A stretch of 64,000 nt of DNA from Himantopus leucocephalus (Eukaryota > Chordata > Aves > Charadriiformes > Recurvirostridae): positions 146,892,496 to 146,956,495 of the forward strand of contig RSEF01000001.1 in assembly GCA_003993805.1 (NCBI GenBank), in the 5' to 3' direction. Of the stretch, positions 25,153 through 37,453 are shown piece after piece (position 1 is the first letter of the stretch; every line of letters begins with the position of its first letter). The notes beneath the pieces are model-generated. The model was given only the letters and a program-made list of their open reading frames with translations. It made no database searches and had not been told where the DNA came from. A program made the translations under genes and the position numbers.

Positions 25153-27681
25153 CTGGAACTTAGCATCATTTCACTGTAGAAGCCATGTATTCACGTGAGG
25201 CCAAATTGTAGCTCATAGCGGCTGTATCTCCACCCTCAGACCATTTATTCTGACTTTTAAAACCAACTAAATGGACCATAGGGAGAAGAAAAGGTTGTTG
25301 GGAAGAAGGTTGCAAGAGTAGATATCCACGTATGTAGAGGACACCCCTGACTGAAAATTATCTCTGTAAATTCCTGATATAAAGCTTCATGGACAATGAG
25401 AAAAGGAATATGTATTTGAGCTTCAAAATATTTCTCCACCTTCCTCCTACTGGTTCCCTGATAGTACCTACAGTCATCACCGTTTCAGATCCAGCCTGCT
25501 ACTCTGGCTCTTCTTATGGTCATATGCTTTTTCTGACTGGAGTCCCAAAAAATTCCTCCACTGTGAGAGAAAAATCCACCTGATACCTCTGCTGACACCC
25601 TGGATATGTCTCAGCTCTCTTGCAATCTTTACCATTTGACAAGTGTATACCAGGTCAAATGACCCCTGGAAAGGGCAGGGGATGAGAAAAATGTGCTGTT
25701 ACAGCTCTATTTGAGAACAGCCTGCCAGCTCTGGAAAGTGGAAAGCAGACTCATTATCCTCGAAATTGGATTCACATGCTATCTTCTGCCCTGTTCCATT
25801 AGCATCAAGAAAATTCTCTAGTTTTGGCTCAGGAATCAGCCATCCAAACAGAGACAGCCCTTTTCAGAACAGGAGAAAGAAAGGTGACCTTAATACTTAT
25901 TATTTGAAAGGGAGTGCAGCTATTTAAACATGGTATGTAGGCCACTGATCATAAACTACAATTTTACCACATCTGGCAGCATAAATCATACAACACGGTT
26001 TTGCAGAAACACGTTTCTTAGTTAATATTTTTCTATTAGGTGATCCCTTGCAAATTCTGATTAAATATAGGAGTTGCCACTTTAAATATACTACAGTATC
26101 TTTTGCAGAGAAGACACCTTCCATTCTTCCTGATCAGTAATGTTAATCATAATTATTTTGTTAAAACCAGGATTCATTCCATATTAAGATTTGTTTAACA
26201 AGCTTCCTGACCTCCAATATCATACTTCATGTCATTCAATGTTGTATATGCACACAAAAGCACAAAAGAAAAAAACAAGTTTATATGCTTGCTTTCTTCT
26301 TGATTTTGCATAAAGAAGTGTAAAACTTGAATAAAGATTTTTCTTTACCATTTATTTCTTATTTCTGAGATATAGTCTTCTGCCTTCTCCATTTAATGTC
26401 TTCCTAGAGGACTCAGAAACTGGTTTGTGGAGTTTTCTCAAGCCCTGACTGTCTGGCAGGTGCTTAAGTTAATCAAGAGTCAACAAAAACAGACAAGGGA
26501 AAGAGTTTTAAGCAACCTGGCTAAAAATCCATGTCCTCTTTCTCATTTCTCGCTGCTTTTGTGCTTCTGATGTTATAAGTGTGTGAGTTCTTCAGTTATC
26601 CATAAAGTCTTCTGGGCAAGAGTAGGCAGTGTCTGTATTTCTAGTGGCAAAGGAAACTGGAAGACAAATAATTTAAAAGCAAATAACGAAATAAATATTC
26701 CAGGCTTACTATATCTGAATAGAGAAACAAAAACGAGACCATATGCCCTAGACATAGTGCCCCTTTAAACCTCGTTAAAATTTGAAATATTTGAAAAAAA
26801 AGTGCACTTGCAAAGATTTTCAGCTGCAAAACCAGCCTCCAAGCCATTAAAAAGGACCTTTTATCCATACTCCCCTGAGGGTAGAAATGGGAGAGGTAGG
26901 GACCCAAGTGTACTCAGCCTCCTGCAGACGTGGCACTGCAGCGTCTGTGTCGCCTGTGGTCCAGGCACACGATGAATGGGGAGCAGAGACATCAGAAATC
27001 ACAGGCAAGGATCACCACTTCTCCTTCAGCAGCTTGCCTAGCTTTGTTCTGGCAACAAACAGACACATCTACCAGTAACTGAGGTTGTTGCCTGGCTGCA
27101 AAACCTTCCTACTGCCTCCGAAACTGCTCTGTTGGCTGACTTGGTCCAGAACGCAATGTGAATCTCCTCCTGGATGAACCCTGTGGGGAGGAACCATGCA
27201 CCCTTTAGCTCTCAGTCCTCCCAATAGCATTCCTTTCTTCCTTCAAAATAAGTAATGCTGCTGAAAGGGTTACTTACAGAGAGCTCAAATATTGTTTTAG
27301 ACAATACGTGCTCTGGCTGACTACGTATACAGGGCCTCCAGCAGAAAAACTTTCAGGAAAATTACAAGGAGAAAAACTATGAGAAACATTTTTTTCTTTG
27401 ACTAATGAAGTAAGCACCCTGACAGGAGAGCTGTGTGCTATATTTATTCCAGCAGCGCTGAGTTATCTTCTTTAATACACGAGGCACCAGGGAAGGCAGA
27501 TAGCAGATAATGCTGGAAATGGTAATAGGATGTGGAGTCAAATGACAGCTGAGCTCATGGTATGTGTTCCTTCTGGATCAGCTCGGAGCCCATTGGGGGT
27601 CCGCTTGGCAGCAACACGGGCACAGAAAGTCATCAGCCCCCCTCAAAATGTAGTAAGTTTAGAAGAGACATGCGATCACAG

Positions 27682-28404
27682 TCAGCTTAAGCTTTTCAGA
27701 AAGATATGAAGTCCTGCTTTTCCACTGCATTGCAAATCACCGTGCATCTCAAAGAAGTATAAGCCTTCTCTGCTCCATGGGATACATGTTGTTTTGTATT
27801 CACCTGGGACTTCAAAGGCTAGGACACCAAGGCAGTGGCGAAGAGGGTCACAGGGCCCTTGGCAGGAGCTCTGTCTGTCTCTCTGATCCTTCAAGGCTTT
27901 CTTGGACAGACTGAAGCACCATGGCTGCCTTCCCAGGCATGCTGAAGCTGTACTCCTGCAACGTAGATGAAATGGGTTCCCCTGCCTCTCCATGTCTGCA
28001 GCTGAAATCAGTAGTAGGAGAGCATATGATGTAGCTGAATTATTCAGGTAACCATTGTGCCTGAAAGGGGAAAAAAGTAGAAGGCAAGTGGCTTTCCTGC
28101 TGCTCAGACCACAGTACATCAGGTCTGTGTTTATGGTGGCCCCTGAAGGCTGGAAGAAGCAAGGAAGCGGGTCAGGGGAGGTTTGATGTCTTCTTGGACT
28201 AAGATGTGCACCGTAGCCAAGGTTGAGCCAGGGGGCTTGTGTTCTGGCTGCCTCAGCCAAAAAACCTGGTTTTTCTCTGGGGCCGTTACACCCGTGTCCA
28301 TGGATGCCACACGCTACCAGCAGCCAGAACAGTGGTACACTGAGTGTAGAACTGTGGAGAATCAGATGGTCTTTAACAGCACAGCAGTCTACATAGTTAC
28401 ACAA
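27682..28404 (-). other. 240-codon open reading frame, no recognised product
   Basis: The frame is open for 240 codons on the minus strand in a relatively GC-rich patch. It starts with TTG. The first in-frame ATG is at about codon 96, so an ATG-initiated protein would have about 145 residues. The N-terminal part has a short hydrophobic stretch (VPLFWLLVACGI). I recognise no domain, and neither end shows an obvious splice signal or Kozak context. An overlapping plus-strand frame at 28183-28416 also exists. A chance frame, an exon of a non-coding RNA or an unrecognised gene are all possible, with chance the most likely. Confidence 0.12.
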
Positions 28405-31400
28405 TACTCAGCGTAACTTTGGTTGTGTCAGGAGGTTGGGGTTTCTTCCACAGATAATAATTCCTTGAAAAGCAAAATCATCCCAGCTCCAAAATTATCT
28501 CGTGTCAAAAAGCAGAAATTGATTTATTTTTGAGAACAATGCTGCCCCAGCAAGAGGAGGGTCTAGGAGGGTAACCTAATGCTTCCTTTTCCCAGCAATT
28601 TTATTTTCAGCTGGCATCCAGTCACAGGCAAACAGAAAATGAGTTCTCTTCAGCCACAGTGAAAGTCTTAAGAGGGTTTTGAACCCTCCCCCGCTTCCCT
28701 CCTCCCCAAAACTCAACTGAGCTGCTGACCCTCAACAACTGCTCTGTAGAGAGAGTGTATGAACCATCCCACACCACCCTGACATTTTTCCAGGCATTCC
28801 CTTCATCTATCATGTATTGCCTCATCACTAGAAACTGTAAATGTCCTTGCTGCTTTCAAGGTCAGCTTTTACTCTACAGTGTTATTTCTGAAAAGCATTT
28901 GTTCCATGAATAGCATTCTCTTTTTCAAACAAAAGACTCATATCAGGAGGGTACACAATCCTGCAGAGAAGGTGGATTTGTTTATCACTGAAAAGATACA
29001 TATTAAACCTCCTCACATTCCTTATCACCGGGAAGATAGATTATTGTGGCTGCAGGAGAAGAACAGCTCTACTGAAAGAAAATGAAGCTCCAGATAATTT
29101 GTTCTAGGCTACTAAGAAAGCCAAGGTAGCGATCCTCAATTTGTCATAAGACAAATTCTTTCCACTCATTAGCAATGTAATTCCTCTACTGTACATGCTT
29201 CCAAAAAGTTTTGTTCTAAGAAATCCCATGGACAATGTCACAAAAGCAGATTTTGCGTGATGTTCCTAAAGACTTCATTTTCTGAGAGCATCAGCATTTT
29301 TCTGAAGCACTTACCCTGTGGTATTTCCTTCTTCAGATTTCTAGTCCCAGCCTGCAGCTAAAACAAATGGGATCCATCCAGGGCCCACAGCTCTGTTCTG
29401 GCTCTGATTTACAAGGTATCCCTGAGCAACTTTAGCAGAAGAACTGGGTGAAATCCTAACCACCAACTGCATATGTGCAGAGCTGACTGTGGTTTTTTGA
29501 TAAATGCTTCTTCCGCTTCTGACTTTTGTCTGAACAGATTTGCCAATCCTTGGTGTGAGTGAAAACAGACAACCCCTATCTAAGGTTTCTGAGTTTGGGA
29601 AATATGTTGTTTATGAGAGAAAGTTCTCCATGTGGCGACTGGAAATGGAAATAGCCGAAATGCTCACAGTGTGCAAACTTGTTGGAAGCCTCATGGCATA
29701 AACTAGATCTCTCTTCCAAACACAAGCTCCACTGTTGCAATTATTCCGACAGCACGTCTTTGTACAGAGAGAGAGAAAGAATAAAAATTAAACCTTAAAA
29801 GAACGCTAAGCTATAAATTATGGAGATCCATATTTGCACTTAAGAAGTAGAGCGGCATGTGTATGATAAAACCTGTCTTCCATCATCTTTCCAAAGAAAT
29901 TGGATTGCTTGTGACTGCACCCCCTGCTGCACCATGCCACGAGTTATACAGGAGCACTGCTGTGATTCTACTGATCTCTGAAGTTCCTAGCCCCTCTGCA
30001 ATTTTCTGTATAGATTTCTAAGTCTATAAAATGATCTCTACATGGAGCTGCACAAACTTTTTGTTTTCGGCTGAAGTGACAGTCAGAAAAAGAAAATGGC
30101 AGGGAAGCTGACTCTGAAGGGTGCTAAATACTTCTAGCTTCTCAGAGAGTCCAGTTTTTCATTAAAGATGCTTTAAAGAGAGTGTAAAAGTAGCTGCCCT
30201 CCCTTTAAAGATGCATCCGAATCCAACAGCATTAGAATAAAGAAGACTGAAGCCCATATGCCTTAATAAGCATTGAAATACTCACTCCCTTCCAGGCAGC
30301 CCTTAGCCATTTGTATAGTCAATCCCACAGAGCAAGTGCCCTATTGGATGACCCTGAAGGATGGGGGCAGCTTTTTCTCAACATAATGCAGATGTCTTGG
30401 TTCTCTGTGCTCTTGGTCAGCAATGTTTTGTCCAAGGAGAGTAAGACCAGAAGCTCCATTCATGGAGTAGAAATACCTTTCAGAAATGCATAAAGCATGA
30501 AAACAAGGCATATCCCTTCAAATCTGTGTTAAAGATTTGCTTATTCAAATTAGATTTTCACAGAATTTAGAACTCAGTCCTTTAAAAGGGGTGTTTTAAC
30601 ATGATTGATTGACTGCTGTGGGCATCTGGCAGATAACTGCATTCATAAGGTATTATTCTTATTCCCATCTTTTAAGCTAAAGGATGACAAATAACGAATA
30701 GCAAATTTCTTGTCTGTGGACAAACATGCAGCTTCACATTAAATCTATATGAAACCAGCTATTCCTCAAATGCTACACAAACAAAACCATATTCTCTGCT
30801 TGTTTGCAAATAGAAAGTTGCAAAATATCATTGAGCTTGGCAGCTACCAGGCATTTAAGTGAAGTTGTTATAAACTCTATTTTAGGTTTATAAATGCAGT
30901 AAAAAGTGCCAAAAGTTGGAAACTAACCATAGTTGGTGGTTTAATCAGCCTTAGTTCAGAAAAAATATATGCTAACACATGCTTAGCTTCAGGCTTACTG
31001 ACCTCTGGGCCATACTCATATGTACCAAGCTAAACTTGCCAACATTCCCTTTTCATCTCTCCTAAATAAATCAGGCTTAGGAGAAATAATACCAATAAGG
31101 TTACAACGTTTAACAGGAAAGTATGGGAGAGTAGAGACCGTCTAGACACCAGCTGCTACTCAGAAAAGTTTTCCTCTAGACAAGGTTTCTATATAACCTT
31201 TGATAAAATGGGAGTTTGTGTTTTGTGTGATCCCAACTCCTTGCACCTTTCTTACAGTAACACAATAATAACTAAATTACTTGGGCTTGCTTTTTCCTTA
31301 AAACACAAATGTTCTACTATGTCATTTCAAAACATTGCAGTGTTGCCCTTTGTCAGCAGCCTTTCCTGCTCTGATAACAACCTTGGATTTTGCTTTCTAG

Positions 31401-31831
31401 CACAATTGCTGTTGCACCACATACAGTGACAACTTGTTATCTCTGGCTCAAGGGACATAATCTTCCTTTTTTTTTTTGGTCTTCTAATCCACCACTGAAT
31501 CATCACTGTACTCCTGAAAGAAGAAAGTAAGCAAGTATTTTCTATTTGTTCCACAGCTTTCAATTGCTGCATGGAATAAAAACACAAGAACAAAAAATGT
31601 GTAAGGGGTAAAACTTCTATGTTATACAACATTATATATAGAAATCATATATTTATGGTTTTATACTGAATTTTATGGAATTATGGGGGAATCAGCCAAT
31701 AAAAACAAGTTAGATTCATAAGTTCAAACGTCTTAATGTTGAAAGACTCATTAGGGTCAACTGTCTAAGAAGCAGCATTTAGTCATTACTGCACAGAATT
31801 AATACTAAAAGCATCTTCAGTAAATCATTCT

Positions 31832-32269
31832 TCAGGGCTTTATTCTCTTATATGCAAGAATAAGCAGGCAGGCTCCATGTTCTTTTTCTGTACTAAGTTC
31901 TTTTGGGATTCTGAGAAACTTTGAATTTGTCTTACATCTTATTGTACATAGGATGATCAACACAGATCTCAGAGGCTTCACCTGTAAGACACAGGATTGC
32001 TTGCTGCACCTTAGCCTTAGTGGAAGGTGAGAGAATATGCTTCCTGAACTCTTGGGCATCCTGAACAAGAGAACAACACTAGCATATGTGAATTTCATCT
32101 CCTTGGCTGACTTATTCCCATAGGTTTCTTCACAGGTGACAGCAACCAGAAAAGTCTGCAGCCCAGTAACCTCTTCCTCCAGGCCATTCTTCTGGTACGC
32201 TCTTGGGCCAGAGACAGCACAGAGAATGACAGAGAGCCATGTGACTGTATTACCCACAAGAATGCTCAT
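31832..32269 (-). other. 145-codon ATG open frame with a signal-peptide-like start
   Basis: The frame begins with a true ATG and a hydrophobic N-terminus (SILVGNTVTWLSVILCAVSG) that would pass as a secretion signal. It continues with no motif I recognise and ends at a stop at 31832. The translated stretch has scattered cysteines but no pattern I can assign. No TATA box, splice sites or neighbouring exons are evident. It may be chance or a decayed exon. Confidence 0.12.
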
Positions 32270-35200
32270 TTATATTGTCAGAACAAAAAAAATAAAAGGC
32301 AGTAGGGGGGTCCAAATGCTGGCATAAAATGCTTCTTTACACACTTTCTTTCCTTAGCATGGTTTTTCTGCTCCCACTTAGGAGCTTCACAAAGACCCCT
32401 CTCAGCAGTTGGCTGTTTCCGCTGGTGGGAGTTGCACGGTTAGAAGTATTTGTGGTGCAGAGCAAAGGTTTCAAATACACAAACCTTCTCATCTAGAGCT
32501 TGGGCATAGAATGGAACTGACCTATGAGAGTCTCTGTCCCCAAATGATTCTTTGATCAGTTTATCTCAGTCTCTCAAGGACAGCTTTCCGATCACAGAGG
32601 TAGTAGTGGTGTACAGAGATTTCACTTACCTTTCATGTGTGGAGTCAATAAAAGCAAGTCCATGTTTCAAGCATCTTTGAAGAATGGTCTGCTCCTCCTT
32701 CTAGTGGCACTAGGATACTACCCTGAGGGTAGCACTCACTGAAGGTTTGGAAAAAACATCTTTTTGGCTAATCATGGCTGAATACGTGTCTTCAGCTTCA
32801 CTATGTTCCTGTGTAAGGATTTTGATGGCAGAGGAGCAGCAAAACCCTGTATCCTTGTGATTCTGCAAAAAGCAGTGACGGACAGAGGCTCAGAGAATAC
32901 AGAGCATTGAAGAATCATGGTTGCTGCAGAGTAACTTTTTTTTTTGCAGGTAGTGTTGAGCACATGTCCTGTTGTAGATATTCACAAAGGAAGACGAGAC
33001 AAGGTACCGTCCATGGTTTCCACTGAACACTGATTATTGTACTGCCCCCCTGAACTTGGCACCTTACCCAGTACCTAATTCCAGTGCATAACTTTCTATA
33101 AAGATGAGTGACTTACACCATGTCACTGCTTTGCAGGTTTCTGATTTGGCATATTTTTGAAACCAGAAGAAAATGACCTCTGAATTCTGCTTCAGTCAGC
33201 CTTGCTGTCTCACTAGAGAGCTACACCAGCTACACTATTAGACACTTTTCAATTCATACTGAAATTATCTGGGGTAAGTTGACCTTTAGGAAACCCATCT
33301 ACAGCTGAATGTGCAAGAAATGACAGCCTGGAATGGTATGTTCTTGTCAGGGTAATAAAGCCAAGCTCCAAGAAAGATCTAATGTTATGCAGATCCCTTT
33401 TCTTTCAGTGGTGACTGTAATTTCAGGGAGAAGGCAAGCAGGTGATTGATTGGTTTATAGGGAGTCATGAAAGCACATCAGAGGTGTATTTCAAGTGTGC
33501 TCCCTGTTACAGCTGTGTAATAATGCATGGGTTAAAGGGTCAGTCACAGTGCCTGCAGCTCCGGTGTAGTCCTGGCTACCTGTAGGGGTTCAGAAAGACA
33601 GTTCAGGGTGAAAGGATATGACGAATATTCTGGGAAACATTCAAAAAGATAACCCATAAGATGTGGGAGGACTGAGCAGTTAAAATTATAATTCTTCTTT
33701 TGGAAAATTTTCAATATCAGTGATTAAAAGAAGATTGAGTGCAACTGCACCATCCAAGATTTCTGAGAGACTATATAAACCTAAATAAATGATGAGGGTG
33801 TCTTTACTGTGGTAAGTATTCAGTGATTTTACCATCATTGCCTGCAGGAAGCCCACATGTTATATGGCTGCATTTGTTGGAATCGCTTCTATTTCAAGAA
33901 CTTGTTCTCCTGGCAGAGGTTTTCCTGATCTGCAACACAATTTTCTGGCCCTGTGAGAAGCACTTGCTCACCCATCAGATGTCATGCCTTTAGGTCTGTA
34001 TACGTCCACGGTACTGAGAGACAGTGTGTGGGTATATTGAGAGCTGCCTTGGAAGTTGAATATCTGATGTAGATCAGTCAGCCAACACTGCCTCAAGTCA
34101 GCGTAAGAGCAGTTTTTCCTTTTTGATTCTAGAAACTATCCTGGGAATTGGGGAATTCATGGGAGACACTGGCCTCTGTTTCACTGAAGGCAAAATCAAA
34201 TAAACCCATGACTCAGGACTTAGGCTCCCTCCAGAGGAGAAATTCAGACATTTCTTTTAATCCCAGATAACATATAAACCCGTCATAGGGGATTCCTATG
34301 AAGTATGGACACTTCATGATTGGTCATAGGCAACCTGTTTAGCAGTTGCTGACATGTTGAAAATAAGAGGAATAAGAAGAGTTTTCCAAATATCTATGCT
34401 ACGTATCATGGTGATGATGGCACAGTGTCACCCTTTTTTCAAAACCATCCTTATGTTATTTGTTGAATATAGTATGTGAATTATGCCCAAACAACCCTTC
34501 CAGGCAGATAAAGAAGGAACTGAAGAAAGGCAGTGATGCAAGCACAGGAACTGGGAGTATTTATGGCTATCCATGACCTTGCAGTACACTCCTACCATGG
34601 CACAGGCATCCTGCTTGTTTGTGTTTCTGCTGATAACACAGCCTGAAAAATGTTGCCTAGACATACTAAGATAATGGGACTGAATAAATTATAAATTCCG
34701 AAGGCATATCTGCTTGAAAAATTCTAGAATGATGACTTATTTGTAATATCAAGTAAAGTGCAGATCTTTTGTCCAACTGTCATCTCAAAATGACAGTGAA
34801 CTAAACCCTTGGTAATGGGCTCATTTATCCAGCCCGGTTAAATTCCAATTTATCTTTCTAATTTGCTCTACAGCACCATAGAAGGAACAGTTCTTAGGGT
34901 TCAGCATGTTGCTGTGAATTATTGAATGTGAAGCTGCCAAAGATTTTTGTATCAGATTCACAATATATGTTTGGCACAATTTTGTATTCGTTATTGCCAG
35001 AAACAACAAGATATAGAAATTAATTAGATTAATTAAAATCAATTTGTACAAATGAAAGATGACTTTTGCTCTCTTTCATAATTTTGGTAAACTTTTTGTA
35101 TATTGCTGACAACCAAATATTAATGTATGTTTTTGTCTCACACAGGAATGGACACTTATTAGTTAGTTATACTCCCAGAATCCTACAATAATAATGGATT

Positions 35201-36102
35201 TTTTCAGATTATTTGCTAGGAAGTACGTATTGTAGTATCTGAGGCTAATGTTCTGCCACAGATTGTATTCCTATAAATAGCTCATGTGAAGAATCATGCT
35301 TACACCCAAGGGGGTGCTTTGTTAGGAAAGACTCCCCCCACTGTTGTAATCCGACATTTCTCAAGCCTGCAGTATTTTAAGTGCAGAAGGATCTAAAGAC
35401 AAATTCAGCATCTCAAGCTTTATTTTGATTACATTTATACCATATAATAACTCTACATTTTCTGACCATGAGGCCTCATGAAAAGTATTTCCAGCTTCCA
35501 TAGAACAGAGTAAAATCCTACTGATTTTGGACTTGTAATACAGGGCATATTTTGGCACACAGCAGTTTTATGTAGCTTTTAAACGGGTGCTGTTCTCAGA
35601 TCTTCCATCAGTCTATGAGGGGCCTGAAAAAAATTTCAGCTTCACGGTCCCTCTGTTTCTCCATCTCTTAACATGATTTGTACTCCTCTTTGCCATTTTG
35701 TCACTTGCCATGACACCCAGCCAAAACTCCCTGTTGCAACTATGAAAAAAGCTCTGGTTGTGCAATGCTTTTTTTGGGACAGATACAGTCCAATTTATTT
35801 TTTTTTTCCATTTTTATCCCAAAAACTCCATTTATAAGCATTAGCAATAAGATATGGTAGGTGCTTATTAAAACGTGTGGTTGCTACTACATTCTCAATA
35901 CAGTTACCAGCTTTCTGACCATGTTGAATTTTCCTGTGGTGGCAACAGAACACATGCAATGTCTTGCTCTCTGAGTCTTGACTGAGGAGGACTTTTGCAA
36001 AATTGTATAAAGTTCTGTTTTGAAATTCTAATCCCAAGTGTAATGACTGAAATTAGATTTTTTTCAAAAGCAAAACCCAGCCTGCCTATTTGGTAGGGTT
36101 GT

Positions 36103-36144
36103 GTAATACATCATTTGTAATACATCATGTGTAATACATCATTT
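36103..36144 (+). repeat. 14-bp unit tandemly repeated three times
   Basis: Three 14-mers, GTAATACATCATTT, GTAATACATCATGT and GTAATACATCATTT, fill 36103-36144. The first and third are identical and the middle has one substitution. The array ends exactly where the CR1 3' fragment begins at 36145. Confidence 0.92.
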
Positions 36145-36418
36145 AGGACGAGAGGTAATGGGTTCAAGTTAAGCCAGGCGAGGTTTGGGTTGGATATTAG
36201 GAAAAATTTTTTCACTGAAAGGGTTATCCAACATTGGAATAGGCTGCCCAGGGAGGTGGCGGATTTGCCATCCCTGGAGGTGTTTAAAAAAAGGGTAGAC
36301 GTGGTACTTGGGGATATGGTTTAGATGTGGTTTTGTCGGGTTAGGTTAATGGTTGGACTAGATGATCTGAAAGGTCCCTTCCAACCTTAACAATTCTATG
36401 ATTCTATGATTCTATGAT
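36145..36418 (+). mobile_element. CR1 LINE, 3'-terminal fragment
   Basis: A 274-bp 5'-truncated CR1. It encodes the last residues of ORF2 ([36 protein letters not shown]). The 3' UTR follows, with GGACTAGATGATCT and GGTCCCTTCCAACC, then three attctatg octamers at 36393-36416. This terminus is diagnostic for avian CR1, which has these octamers instead of poly(A). The coding part is little decayed, suggesting a comparatively young insertion. No target-site duplication is clear, apart from the tandem array at the 5' border. Confidence 0.97.
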
Positions 36419-37075
36419 CGTTTCATATATAAAATGAAATGTGTTTATGAGACACATCAGACAAGACTCAGTCATTCAGGAAACAGTGTCTGACAAAATA
36501 TATAGAATGTTCTCTCTCTGTATTTAGTTTTATAAGAAGTATTTTTAGTGGAAATAATGTCCTCTGTCAAATTTCAGCACATCAGAGTTTGCATTATTTG
36601 TGGAATATCCACGCTGGAATATATTTATTTCTCTGGAAGCTGCCCATATTGCAACTGACAAGGTAAGGAACAAGTTCAAGCACAAGCTGAATCACACATA
36701 TCTTAAGCAAATCATTTGCATGTACAATATTTTGAGAGATAAGGGATAAACTGAGATATGTGAGGTTTCTCTGGATTATGAAATATTTCATACAGTAACT
36801 ACTTTCCTTGAGAAAGTAGTATTTTAGTCATCACAGCCTACTTTTTCCCCACACACTGTGCCATTAACACATATTTTCCTTTCACTCAATGTCTTAAATG
36901 TAGACCAGCAAGTAGAATGACTGATACATTGTACTTTCTGCCCACTAAATGAATGAATGCATTTGCAAGTGTACCTGTATGCACAGGAGTGTAGAGCATA
37001 AAGACCCCTCTATTTCACACTGACTGGAGAGCTAAAAAGGAAATAAATCCTACTTACAGCCCCCTGTGCATGCAG
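36419..37075. other. Spacer between CR1 and LTR
   Basis: AT-rich sequence with no recognisable element or exon. It ends at the target-site duplication of the adjacent LTR. Confidence 0.55.
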
Positions 37076-37080
37076 TCTGT

Positions 37081-37448
37081 TGGTTTAAATGAGCTGCGAG
37101 ATCTCACAGCAGCCGAACCAAACTGAACCTGCCCCTCGTCAAGGACTCAGCATCCTGGGGAACAGACAGAGCCAGTGTTATGTCCGTGCTGGGGAGCTGC
37201 TTCACGCCCTCACAGATGACAAGGGCCATCTGCAGAGCTCCCCGGGGCAGACCCTGACCGCAAGAACGCTAGGATCTCAACAAGATGATTTTTGTTCCAC
37301 TCCAAAACACGGTGGAAGCACAGAGCAAGTTTGCAGCCTTCAGTACACAAAACCTTCTAAGTATATATTTAAATAAACTGTGCACAGGCGTTTGTACATA
37401 TGCCAAGCCTGCTGTCCGGCTTTTCCGGCCTGAGTGACAGGGAGAGCA
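37081..37448 (+). mobile_element. Solo LTR, 368 bp, with perfect 5-bp target-site duplication
   Basis: The segment starts TGG and ends GCA, giving the TG...CA termini of retroviral LTRs. It is flanked by identical TCTGT at 37076-37080 and 37449-37453. It contains AATAAA at 37372-37377, 71 bp before the end, leaving an R-U5-like tail with CpGs (TGTCCGGC, TTCCGGCC). CpG is frequent here compared with the surrounding DNA. No polymerase genes or second LTR are adjacent, so it would be a solo LTR. A 95-codon open frame at 37089-37376 lies wholly inside and is explained by the LTR: its stop codon overlaps AATAAA. I do not recognise the exact family. The 5-bp duplication fits ERVL-type integration but does not prove it. 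Confidence 0.62.
37372..37377 (+). terminator. Poly(A) signal AATAAA inside the LTR
   Basis: A canonical AATAAA followed within 10-25 nt by GT-rich sequence (TGTGCACAGGCGTTTGT), as expected for a retroviral R region. It could end read-through transcripts on the plus strand. Confidence 0.5.
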
Positions 37449-37453
37449 TCTGT

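Larger units (their letters stand above)
21346..36102. other. 14.7-kb stretch without recognisable genes or transposons
   Basis: No CR1, LTR, RNA gene or known exon is visible. Notable items inside are listed separately: a 17-bp tandem repeat at 24106, a T22 tract beside a single N near 25150, a 240-codon open frame on the minus strand at 27682-28404, and a 145-codon frame at 31832-32269. The segment is AT-rich, with a more GC-rich patch at about 26.9-28.7 kb. Confidence 0.5.

Noticed and set aside
36103..36144. Tandem 14-mers as a CRISPR-like array
   Set aside because: The units are directly adjacent without spacers, only three in number, and sit at a CR1 junction in a vertebrate genome.
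37089..37376. CpG-rich 95-codon frame with a stop overlapping AATAAA, first considered a small gene or terminal exon
   Set aside because: It lies wholly inside a segment with TG...CA ends and matching 5-bp flanks, so an LTR explains it better.
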